Positions 1 through 11,121 of a DNA stretch of 11,121 nt are shown piece after piece. The translations under genes and the position numbers were made by a program. Origin of the DNA: Paracoccaceae bacterium (GTDB taxonomy: Bacteria; Pseudomonadota; Alphaproteobacteria; Rhodobacterales; Rhodobacteraceae). The DNA lies in assembly GCA_007128995.1 (NCBI GenBank), contig SKWJ01000485.1, positions 1 to 11,121 on the forward strand, written 5' to 3'. The notes beneath the pieces were generated by a model that saw only the letters and a list, made by a program, of their open reading frames with translations, made no database searches and had not been told where the DNA came from. Within the stretch, counting starts at the first letter, position 1; each line of letters opens with the position of its first letter.

Positions 1-3000
1 CTCGACGCCGCCTTCGGACGGGTGCTGGCCGATGTCGCGGCGCTGCTGCGCGCAGGCGATGTGATCGCCGTCGACGGCAAGGCCCTGCGTGGTGCCCGCG
101 ACGCGGGCGAGGGGGTCCCGCTTCAATGCTGATTGACATCGAGGAGCTCAGCCGGCCTTGCAACTTTCGCTGTTGCCGCGGCTTGACAACCTGCAGGCAC
201 GACACGTAGCCTGAATATCGAAATACTTTTCGGATAGCGCAAGAATCTTGACGCTTTGTTCGATGGTGAGGTCGAGCGCAGGCAAGTCGATACCGATGGG
301 GGAGCCCATGATTCCACTGGCCCTGAAGGACCTATCGGGAGAGGCACGTGAGTGGGACCTTCCCTTCACAAACGCGGAGTATCGGGATCGCGCCAACAAA
401 GTGCGTAACGAAATGCGCAAATGCGGCGTGGACACGCTGTTCGTGTCTTCGCCGGCAAACCTCACCTATCTGACCGGATACGACAGCCGATGGTATCGCC
501 GGTCAACCCCGACCGGACTTGCGATAAACACCGATGACGAGCGTCTCATATTCTTCGACGACGTGAGCCATCAAGGCTTGCTGGAAGCGGGCACCGGCAT
601 CATCCGTCATGGCGCCCTCTTCTCGCGTTTCCGCGACGTGACCCAGCATGACTGGATCTACCGCAACACTTGTGACGACATCGTCGCCACACTGAAGGGG
701 CTTGGCTGGTTGAAGGGCGTCGCTGCGGTCGAACACTGGGCCTTGGCGCCAGGGGGCGTTGCTTTGCGCCACATCGAACTGCGGATGGCAGAGGCGGGCG
801 CGGCCATCAAGGACGGGTCGTGGATCGTCGATGATGTGAAGCTCATAAAATCCGCTCGGGAACTCGAATATATCGAAGAGGCCTGCCGGATTGCTGATGC
901 CGCGATAGAAGCCGTGAAATCTGAGTTCCGTCCGGGAATGACGGAAATTCAAGTGCAGGGCATTGCACACTACGCCATGAGCAAGATGAACGGCGAAGAG
1001 CCGGCAATCCGCACGTCCTGCACCTCCGGACCGAAGACCCGGGCACATCATCCCGTACCGACCCGCCGCAAGATCGTACACGGCGACATTTTCCTTATGG
1101 ACATCTGCGGATCGGTGCACCGGTATCACGGAAATCTTGCAAGGACCTTCTCCGTCGGAGAGCCAGACCCGCGATGGATGAGCCTCAGCGAGCGCTCCGC
1201 GGGCTGCATGAAGGTGGTGATGGATGCAGTAAAGCCCGGTGACCCCTGCGAGCGCATCGTGGAAGTCGCGCAGGCCTATCTCGCAAGCGTCGGCCTCGGC
1301 GACAAGGGTTGGTTCGTCGGGGGATACGACCTCGGTGTCGCCATTCCTCCGGACTGGGTTGGGCATACCTATCTGAACGGCCGCTGCTTTCGTCGTGCTG
1401 ACATGAATCCCGGAATGGTGACGAACTTCGAGAACGTGCTCGATGTCCTCGAGGGCTGGCCTGGGGGATACGGCTATCAATTCGTCGACACGTTGATCAT
1501 GACGGACAGAGGACTCGAAGTGCCGTCCACCCTGCCCCGAGAAATCACGGTGCTTGCCGGCTGAGCGTGAGCGATCAGCGCTGCAATCTTGCATGACAGG
1601 GCGCGAATGAAGACCACCCGACCAATTGAAATCCGGCAGATTCGGAAGTCCTACGGGGAATTCGTCGCCCTGTCGGATGTCAGCCTCACGATCCAGCCAG
1701 GGGAGTTCATCACCTTCCTGGGGCCTTCGGGGTCGGGCAAGTCGACCCTGCTGATGATCATTGCTGGTTTCACGAGACCGGAAACGGGCAGCATTCTGGT
1801 CGAAAGCCAGGAACTCGTGACAATGCCGCCACACAAGCGCGACATCGGCTTGGTTTTCCAGAACTATGCGCTGTTCCCGCACATGTCGGTGGAGCAGAAT
1901 GTCGCGTTTCCCCTCCGTTATCGCTCGATGGGAAGGGCGGAAAAGCGAGAGCGTATTTCCCGCGCTCTCGAGATCGTGCGGCTGGAGGACTTCGGCGCGC
2001 GTTCCATAGATGCGCTGTCCGGCGGTCAGAAACAACGCGTCGCGCTGGCGCGTGCGCTGGTTTTCGACCCCGCGATCCTGCTGATGGACGAGCCGCTATC
2101 GGCACTCGACAAGAAGCTGCGCGATTACATGCAGATCGAACTCAAGCGCATTCATCGCGAGATTGGAATGACGACTGTCTATGTCACGCACGACCAGCAC
2201 GAAGCTCTCACCATGTCGGATCGCATCGCTGTCCTGAATCATGGCAGGATCATGCAGATCGGAACACCGAAGGAGATCTATGAGCGCCCGGTGAACCATT
2301 TTGTCGCCGATTTCATTGGCGACACACAGTTCTTGCCGGCAGAAGTGGATGGCGAGACGGCACGGGTTGGCGCAGAGGTTTTCCGTCTGGCGCACAGCTC
2401 GGTCGATCGCGGCCAGAAGGGGCTCATCGTCCTTCGACCGGAAAAGACCTTCCTGGTGGGACGCGACGAACAACGCGAGGGCATCAACTCCATCGAATGC
2501 GTGGTGGTCGGCGCCACCTATCAGGGAGGCTCGGTTCTGATCGAGGCAGAATTGCCGTGGGGTCAGCGCATCCATCTGCGACGGAGCACAAATGCAGGAA
2601 CGATGTCGACAATGCCCGATCCGGGTTCGGGCATGTGCCTGGCGATCCACGAGTCCGACACGATTGCAGTGGAGGATGATCCATGAGCACCGCGGGCTCG
2701 TTGATTCCGCCTCGGACACAGCAGCACCAAGCTGCCGAGCCTGCAGCCCCGAACGCCGTTGCGCTGGCGCGGCAGGGACGGCGAGACCGACTGCTCGTAC
2801 TCTCCCTGTTGCTTCCGGCAGGCGCCCTCCTGCTGGCGCTGCTGATCATCCCCGTGGGCTGGCTATTCTATCTTTCCCTGATTGAGGGGGGCGAATACAG
2901 TCTTGTTCATTACGAGCGCATCTGGACCATGCGGTCGTACCAGAACATTCTGTGGACCACGGTCAAGATTAGCGTGATCGTCACCGTAATCTGTGCGGTT

Positions 3001-6000
3001 GTCGGCTACCCTACCGCCTATCTGCTCGCCCAGCTTCCGGGGCCGCTGGCAGCGGTCGGGCTGGCGATGGTGATGATTCCGTTCTGGATCTCGATCCTGG
3101 TACGAACCTATGCCTGGCTGATCCTCCTCGGCGCGCGAGGACCGATTGTGCCGTTTCTTCAACAGGTCGGCCTGACCGACAATCCATTCCTCCTGCTCTA
3201 CAACGAGACCGGCACGATCATCGGCATGGTGCATGTGATGCTGCCGTTCTTCATCCTGCCGCTCTATGCGAACCTCAGGTCATTCGACTGGAATCTGATG
3301 CACGCCGCAGCCAGCATGGGCGCCCCGCCGACGTCGGCCTTTTTCCGGGTCTTCCTGCCAATGTCGCTGGCCGGAATATGGGCGGGTGTTGTGCTGGTCT
3401 TCGTTCAGAGTATCGGGTTCTACGTCACACCGGCGCTGCTTGGTGGCGGGCGGGTGACCATGGTATCGATGAAGATCGCCAGCAATATCCAGGAGTATTT
3501 CGACTGGGGTGCCGCCAGTGCTCTAGGAGTCGTCCTGCTTCTCATTGCCTCGTCAATCCTGATCCTCGCTGCAAGGCTCATCGGCGGCGGGCAGCTCTGG
3601 GGGACGACCCGATGAGAGATCTCCATCATATTTCTTTCTGGCGCCGCAGCTGGCTGTTCCTGGTGGTGCTCGCAACGCTGCTGTTCCTTATCCTGCCGAT
3701 CTTTGTGGTGATTCCAGTCTCGTTTTCGGATTCGCAGTATCTTACCTTCCCTCCACCTGGTTACTCGCTGCGTTGGTACTCCGCTTTCATTGAATCGCGC
3801 GAGTGGCAGGCCTCGCTGCGAGCTTCGCTGACCGCGGCGACCCTTACGATGCTGGTGGCAACGCCGATCGGGGTGATGGCCGCATATGCCATCAATTCGG
3901 CTGCACCCCGTTGGGCCAGACTCGCCTACGGGGTTGTGCTACTGCCGCTCATCGTGCCGCATATCCTGATTGCGATTGCAGTTTTCTATGTGTATATCAA
4001 GCTGCGGGTCGTGAACTCCATGCCGAGCATTGTGTTTGCGCACGCACTGCTCGCGATCCCGATCGTGACAATCACCGTGCTGGCCGGGCTGAAATCCTTC
4101 GACATGAAACAGGAGATGGTTGCCCGAAGCCTCGGCGCCAGTCGTCTGGGGGCGTTCTTTTTCGTGACGCTGCCGCAGATCGCACCATCCGTGGTCTGCG
4201 CAGCCGTGTTCGCCTTTGCCACGTCGCTCGACGAGGTTATCGTCAGCCTGTTCGTTGCAGGCGGCGAGAACACGGTGCTCACCCGACGAATGTTTGTTGC
4301 ACTGCGCGACGCCATCACGCCAACTGTAGCCGCAATTTCGACGATCATCATCGTTGCTTCGCTGATAATCGCCGGCCTCATATTGCTGCTCAACCGAAGA
4401 ACCTCGAGATGACGGCCCCCCGCGCCCGACCGAGGAACAAGAGCGGGGCAATCCGGGCAGTGAAGGACACACCATCCGTTCGGAACCGACCAAACCACTC
4501 AGGGAGTATGCCAATGAGACCCGCCCTTCTCGCTACCACTGCGGCGCTTGGCCTCGCAGCAAGCCTGCCGACGACAGCCGGCGCCGAAACCATTCGCTAC
4601 ATGACAGCCGGTGGGATCTATCTCGACCACATCACGGAGGCCTTCCTTGAACCGATCGGTGAAAAGCTGGGCGTAACGTGGTCGATCGAGACATCCGACA
4701 ACGACACACTCATTCGCCTTGAGCATGCTGCCGGTGCGCCGACGTTCGACATTGTCGAGTTCGGTGCGTCGCAATGCGCCCGTGGTGCGGCAGACGGCCT
4801 GTACGAAGAGCTCGACTTCGACATCATCGATGTCTCGGATTTCACACCGGGTTCCTACAGCGATCATTTCGTTGGCAGCACGATCTTCTCGACAGTGCTG
4901 GGATACAACACCGAGAACATCGCCAATCCACCGAGCAACTGGGCCGAGTTCTGGGATGTCGAGAATTTCCCAGGGACAAGATCGCTGCGGCGCACCGCGC
5001 GTCACATGCTCGAAGGTGCTCTCATGGCCGACGGCGTGCCGCCGGAAGAAGTCTATCCGATGGATCTCGACCGTGCGATCGACAGTCTTGGTCGGATCAG
5101 GCCGCATGTCACCGCCTGGTGGGGCTCGGGCGCAGAGGCACAGCAGTTGGTACGCGACGGCGGTATCGACCTGATCTGGACTTTCAACGCGCGTCTTGAT
5201 TCCGCCGCGGCGGATGGTGCTCCGATCACCTACACGTTCAACCAGGGCATCATGGAGTTCGGCTGCTGGGCCATCGTCAAGGGTACGCGCAACAAGGATC
5301 TCGCCATGCGCATCTTGGCGGAATTCGCTAAGCCCGAATATCAGGCTGAAATGGCACGGCTCTCGGGCTACGGTGCGGCGAACATGGCGATCTTCGAGAC
5401 CGGCATCATCGACGCCGAAACCGCCGCAACGCTCCCCACGGCCCCGGATAACGTCAACCGGCAGCTTTTGCTTGATGCCGCGTGGTGGGCGGAGAACGCG
5501 CCGGAGGCGATCGAACGCTTCGACCAGTTCATGACTGAATGACCGGACACCGCGACCGGGGCGGCGCATGGCAAGACGTGCTGCCCCACCCGCCCCCCAA
5601 GTGCGCCACGACGGAGTTTCCTTTGCAAATCGATGCGCTTCCGTTCGATGCGGATGATTTCTTGGCACGGCTTAGGTCCTGGGTTCTGTGCGAAAGCCCC
5701 ACCTGGGATGCCGAGGCCGTGAACCGCATGTTCGATCTGGCTGGCCGCGATCTGGCCATCATGGGGGCAACCGTCGAGCGCCTCTCGGCGCCCACCGGGC
5801 TTGGCGGAGTTGTTCGAGCACGGATGCCGCATCCTCATGCCGGCGAAAAGGGCATTCTGATTCTGGCGCATCTTGATACCGTTCATCCGATCGGCACCCT
5901 TCACAGACTGCCGTGGCGAGAGGATGGAGAGCGCTGTTACGGCCCCGGCATCCTCGACATGAAGGGGGGGCTCTGCCTTGCCGTGAGCGCCCTTCGTGCA

Positions 6001-9000
6001 TTGACGCAAGCCGGTATCTCAACCCATCTTCCCGTGACGTTCCTGCTTACAGGGGACGAGGAGATCGGCACACCCTTCACACGGGAAATCATTGAGGCCG
6101 AAGCTTCACGAAACTGCCATGTTCTCGTGCCGGAGCCAGCCCGCCCCTCCAACGCAGTCATCTCCGGCCGCTATGCCATTGCTCGTTTCAATCTTCGTGC
6201 GAGAGGCCGCCCAAGTCATGCGGGAGCCCGATTGAGCGAAGGGAGATCAGCCATCGAGGGGATGGCAAGACGGGTCATCGAAATCAATGCCATGACGAGC
6301 GACGACGCCACCTTCAGTGTTGGCGTAATAAATGGTGGCAAGTGGGTCAATTGCGTGCCTGACACCTGCGATGCCGAAGTACTCGTCATGGCAAAACGCC
6401 AGGCGGACCTCGATCGGGCGACCGCCCGCATGATGGCCCTGCATGGGGTGGAAAACGGGATAACGACAGAAGTCGAACGTGGGGTCGCGCGTCCGGTATG
6501 GGAGCCCCGCGCCGAAACGCTACGCCTGTTCGAGACTGCCAGGGAGCTTGCAGGCTCGCTGGGCATGGACCTGACCCATGAAAGCGCAGGTGGCGGGTCC
6601 GACGGCAACTTCACCGGTGCTCTGGGAATCCCCACGCTCGACGGGCTGGGAGCGAAAGGCGACGGGGCTCACACACTGCACGAACACATCGAAATGGCAC
6701 CGACCATGCAACGAGGGCGAGTTTTCGCCGGCCTTCTTGCGCGGCTCTCTTGAGGCGAAAATAGGAACGGACGTCTGATGAAAATAGCACTTGATAGTGT
6801 GGATGCCGGCGCCCGCTACCGACTGCTGGCCGGAACCATTACGCCGAGACCGATTGCCTGGATAAGCACACGGAACCCTGATTCCGGAACGAACCTCGCC
6901 CCCTACTCCTTCTTCAACGTGATTGGCACGACGCCACCGCTTCTAGCCTTCTCGACGAACCGCCGAAGCACGGGCGAGCCGAAGGACACCTGTTCGAACA
7001 TCCTGCGCACTGGGGAGTTTGTGGTTAACCTGGTCAGCAAGCCGCAGGCAGAGGCGATGAACTTCTCTGCTGCACCGTTTCCGCCAGGAGTAAGCGAAGC
7101 GGCGCGAACGGGCATAGCGATCTGTCCTGCAGATTCAATCAGTGTTCATAGGCTGGAGGAGGCTCCCGCATCCTTCGAATGCCACCTTTGGAAGGCGGTC
7201 GAGCTCTCCGAGGAGATGACCCTGATTATAGGGAAGATTATCGTCATGCACATCATGGATGCGGCGCTTGCCTCAATGGAGCCGCTGAGGATTTGCAACG
7301 AACGTCTCCAATTGGTCGGCCGAATGCACGGCAATCGCTACATCGATACACAAAACAGCTACGCCATGGCGCCCGCTACACTGGATTAGGCAGGCGTCGC
7401 CCGGACGGCATAAGGGAGCGTAACCATGACGATCAATCTGGGAATGACGGCAGGCGATACCGAACCGCCGGGCGTTCCGGACGAGCTGGCCTTTTCTCAA
7501 GAGGAATACGCCGGGCGACTCGTGCGTCTGCGCGAGGAAATGGCGCGCCAAGGGATCGATCTTCTCTATTTGACGTCGCCCGAGACGGTCTGCTGGCTGC
7601 ACGGCTTCTATGCGAGCTGGTATCGCGCACAGGGCCCCATGCGCTACCCGAACGTCTATGGCACCGTGGTGCATGTCGACCACGATGAATTTCTGCACTT
7701 TGACTCACCGAACGAACACGCCGTCCTTTCGCGAAAATCGACGTCGCGAAACAACATGTATTTTCCGTCTCGGGAAGCGCCGGACAACATCGCCTTCATC
7801 ATGGCCGAACTCAAGGCACGAGGATGGCTCGGAGGAACGGTCGGTTTCGAATTATGGAGCTACCTGCCCAATCGTGCGGTCAGCACCATGCTCGAAGGGG
7901 CGTTTCTGGCACATGGGAGCCGCGTGGTCGACGTAAGCGCCCTTACCCGGGCAATTCGCAGGGTGAAGTCACCGGCCGAGGTCGCATGTATTGAAGAGGC
8001 CGTCCGGCTCGCCGATATCGGGCACGAAAAAATCGTCCGAACCATTCGTCCGGGCATGACCGAGCTGGAGTTGTTCGGAGAAGTAACGTCAGCCATGATG
8101 GCCGCGGGCAGCGAGTTCCCCGCCCTCATTCCAATCTTCAATGCGGCTCCGGTGGAGGACGGAAAATCTCTTGCGACCGGACACAACATGGCCGGACGAC
8201 GAAAATTGCGTAGCGGCGAAATCCTGAAAGCAGACCTTTGCGGTGTGTTCAATCGCTACCACGGCAATGTCATGCGCGGATACTACCTCGGCGATCCTCC
8301 GAAGGAAATGATCGATCGCCATCACAAGGCGGCGGGGGCTTTCGGTGCGATGCGGACGGTCAAACCCGGCATGACGGTTCGCGACGTCAACGGTATCCTG
8401 CGGGAATATCTTGAGGAGGTCGGACTCTGGGATGAACCCGGCTGGGCGCTGGGGTATGAGCTGGGCATTAGCCTCCCCCCGGACTGGGTTGGTGAATTCT
8501 ACTTCCATGCCCGAGACGACAAGTATCTCGATCGTGTGTTCGAGGAAAACATGGTGACGAATTTCGAAAGCCTTTTCGGGACCTGGCTGGTCGACACCTG
8601 CGTCTACGAGCCGGAGGGCGCCAGATTCCTGTCTCGGAGTCCGCTTGATCTCATTGCGGTCTGAGCAGGTGCGGCAAGGGCAATGTTGACCGAAGTTCGG
8701 GGCCGTGAAACGGGCATTCTCTGGCAGTCGACGGCAGAAGCGGACGAGCCGGCGTCGCATCGGTTTTCGAATGGCGAGAAGGTCGAGGTGGCGATTGTCG
8801 GAGGTGGGTTTTGCGGTCTGTCGGCCGCATTGCATCTGGCCGAGGCAGGAACCGACTGCTGCGTGGTTGAAGCCCAGCAACCGGGCTGGGGCGCTTCGGG
8901 GCGCAACGGTGGCCAGGTCATCGCAGGTCTCAAGCTCGACCCGCAGGAGCTTCGCGCAAAGTTTGGCGACGAACATGGCGAGGCGCTCTATCGGTTCGGC

Positions 9001-11121
9001 GCCGAAACAGCGGATTTGGTCTTCGAACTGATCGAGAGATTCGGCATCCCCTGCGAACCCCGCCGCGTTGGCTGGATTCAGGCGGCAAGGTCCATTCCCG
9101 TGGGCGCCGCGATCTCGGCGCGTGTCGCCGAATTCAGTAAGCGCGGCGCCCATGTGGAACTTCTCCATCCCGACAGGCTGAGGGAGTTGACCGGGACTGG
9201 GCTGTTCCGTTTCGGGATGCTGGACCATCGGTGCGGCAGCGTCCAGCCACTTGGTTATGCGCGCGGACTCGCTGCGGCTGCAGCCCATGCGGGTGCCCGG
9301 ATCTTCAGCCGGACGCGCGTCATGGCACTTGAGCGCGATCGCGGTCTGTGGGTGCTGAGAACGCAACAGGGAGCCCTGCGCGCTCGAACCGTTGTGCTGG
9401 CCACCAACGCTTATCTGGAGGGGCTCTGGCCCGGACTTGTGCGCGCAATGATTCCGATTCAGAGTTGCCAGGTCGCAACCGAGCCGCTGCCGGACCATGT
9501 TGGCAGTGGCATTCTGCCGAGTGGACAACCGGTGTCGGATCTGATGGATCTCGGGGTCTATTTCCGGCGCGATCGCGATGGCCGGTTCATCATCGGTGGA
9601 AGCGGACCCCTCGGGAGCCGGGAGGCGGCGAGTTATTTCGACCAGTTGACGCGTGCCGCAAGGCTCATGTTTCCTGCATTGGAGGAGGTGGCGTTCCCCC
9701 ATCGCTGGAGCGGAAAACTGGCGCTGACACGAGACCATCTTCCGCGAGTCATCCGTCTCGATGACGGGATGATCGCTGCTTACGGCTGCAACGGGCGCGG
9801 GGTTGCGCTGGCAACCGCGATGGGAAGACTGGCGGCCCAGCTCTGTCGGGGCAGTGACAATCCGCATCTTCCGATCTGTACGCTGCCTCCTGCCGTCTAT
9901 CCATTCTACGCCCTGCGTATTCCGGCGATGGCTGCCGTGCGAAGCGCCCGTTTTCTAAGGCGTCGTTTCGCACGAGGATGATCGGTCGGATTACCAGACC
10001 TGAGCACCGAGATTATGCGAGAGTTCAAGCAGGCGGTCCAGCGCCTTGTCTTTCAGTTGAGGCGCCGGGAGCGCAGCTGTCCGTGCGGCGGCATTGATGG
10101 CCGCGATAAGTCGGCCATTCCGGTCGACGACCGGGACGGCCACCGCACAGGTGCCAAGGGTGGCCTCCTGATCTATCAACGCATAGCCTCTCTTGCGCAC
10201 GGCGAGGATCTCTGCGCGCAGCATGTCGGGGTCGGTCTTCGTGTTGGGGTTCAGCTTCGGGAACCTGCGCGCCAAGAGGAAAGCGTTGATCTGGTCATCG
10301 GGCAGATGGGCCAGCAGGACCCTGCCCATGGCTGTTGCAAAGGCAGGCTGACGGGTGCCGGTTACCACGATGACCGGACCGGTGCTCCGCACTGGCGCGT
10401 GCACCACGAAAACGATATCCTCGCCTTCGAGTACAGCCGCACTGCAAGACAGGTTGAGATCGTCGCTTATGCTGTCCAGCGCATTTTGCGCAACCATCCA
10501 GAATTTCGTCGATGACAGGAATGTATAGGAAAGGTTGAGAACTTTCGCAGTCACCGAGAATTGCTTGCGGTTTGCCGTGAGGTAGCCCAGTTCCATGAGC
10601 GTCAGCAAGCATCTCCGTGCTGCCGCCGCACTTAATCCAGTGCGTGCAGCTACTTCGGAAATCGTCAGTTCGGACTTTCCTTCGTTGAACAGTTCGAGTA
10701 CGGCAAGGCCCTTGGCCAGTGCGCCCATGAAGTCCTTATCGTTCCTGATAGGCGCATCTGTGAAGCGCATCTTCGGTCCAGGTATTGCCTCTCCCTCAGG
10801 CGAGCGGTCTTCGTGAAGGCCGGGAGTGGTCATCAAGCGTACTTTCGTGCAGGTTGTCAGCCTCGTACACACCCAGCGCCCTTGGCGCCCGGCCCGCTAC
10901 CGACATGCCATATTATGCCTAGGACGCGGATGCAATTGGGAGCTCGCGCCCTAGCTCTGAAGTTGCCTGATCTCGCGGGTTGTCGGTGCGCTCCTCTGTA
11001 GGGTTAGCGTCCGAGGAGCTGGTGTAATTTCGTCGCCGCCGGCGGTGTGATCCCGGGTGGCCATCGAGGTGTATGGTCGAGGTGGAGTTTGGCGACTTCA
11101 ACCACGGACCCTACGGAGACC

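Overview
The window is GC-rich (estimated by eye at about 60%) and reads like an accessory catabolic island from an alphaproteobacterium, Rhodobacterales or Rhizobiales in style. This rests on codon use, gene families and ATGA-coupled genes; nothing in the window fixes a genus. Eight genes on the + strand (308-9981) are packed closely enough to be one operon. The largest gaps are 42 nt and 101 nt, and three junctions are 4-base ATGA overlaps. A single IclR-family regulator on the - strand (9991-10833) converges on the end of the operon, 9 nt away.

Left edge (1-307): the tail of a broken ISAs1-type transposase gene, then a 175-nt upstream region with a weak candidate promoter. Centre: a creatinase/ectoine-hydrolase-like M24 hydrolase (308-1564); a complete spermidine/putrescine-type ABC importer (ATPase 1607-2686, permeases 2683-3615 and 3612-4412, periplasmic binding protein 4514-5542); an M20 glutamate-carboxypeptidase-like metallohydrolase (5539-6753); a small FMN-binding flavin-reductase-like protein (6778-7389); a second, diverged M24 hydrolase (7426-8664); and a DadA/PuuB-type FAD amine oxidase (8683-9981). 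Right edge: the IclR gene, its upstream region, and from about 11000 a stretch that resembles the left end and leader of another insertion sequence, cut by the window end.

The genes make sense as uptake plus stepwise breakdown of a small nitrogenous solute. The importer brings it in. One or both M24 enzymes cleave a C-N bond. The M20 enzyme removes an acyl group or amino acid. The FAD oxidase oxidises the freed amine. Known pathways share this logic: creatine (creatinase, then sarcosine oxidase) and ectoine (M24 hydrolase DoeA/EutD, then deacetylase DoeB/EutE). The window matches neither gene set, so the substrate is unknown. The two M24 proteins have lost several standard metal ligands in the same way, and the binding protein lacks the acidic residue typical of polyamine binders.

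An identical 12-mer, TGACAACCTGCA, lies upstream of the first operon gene (184-195, +) and upstream of the IclR gene (10848-10859, -). It is the best candidate for the operator that ties the regulator to the operon.
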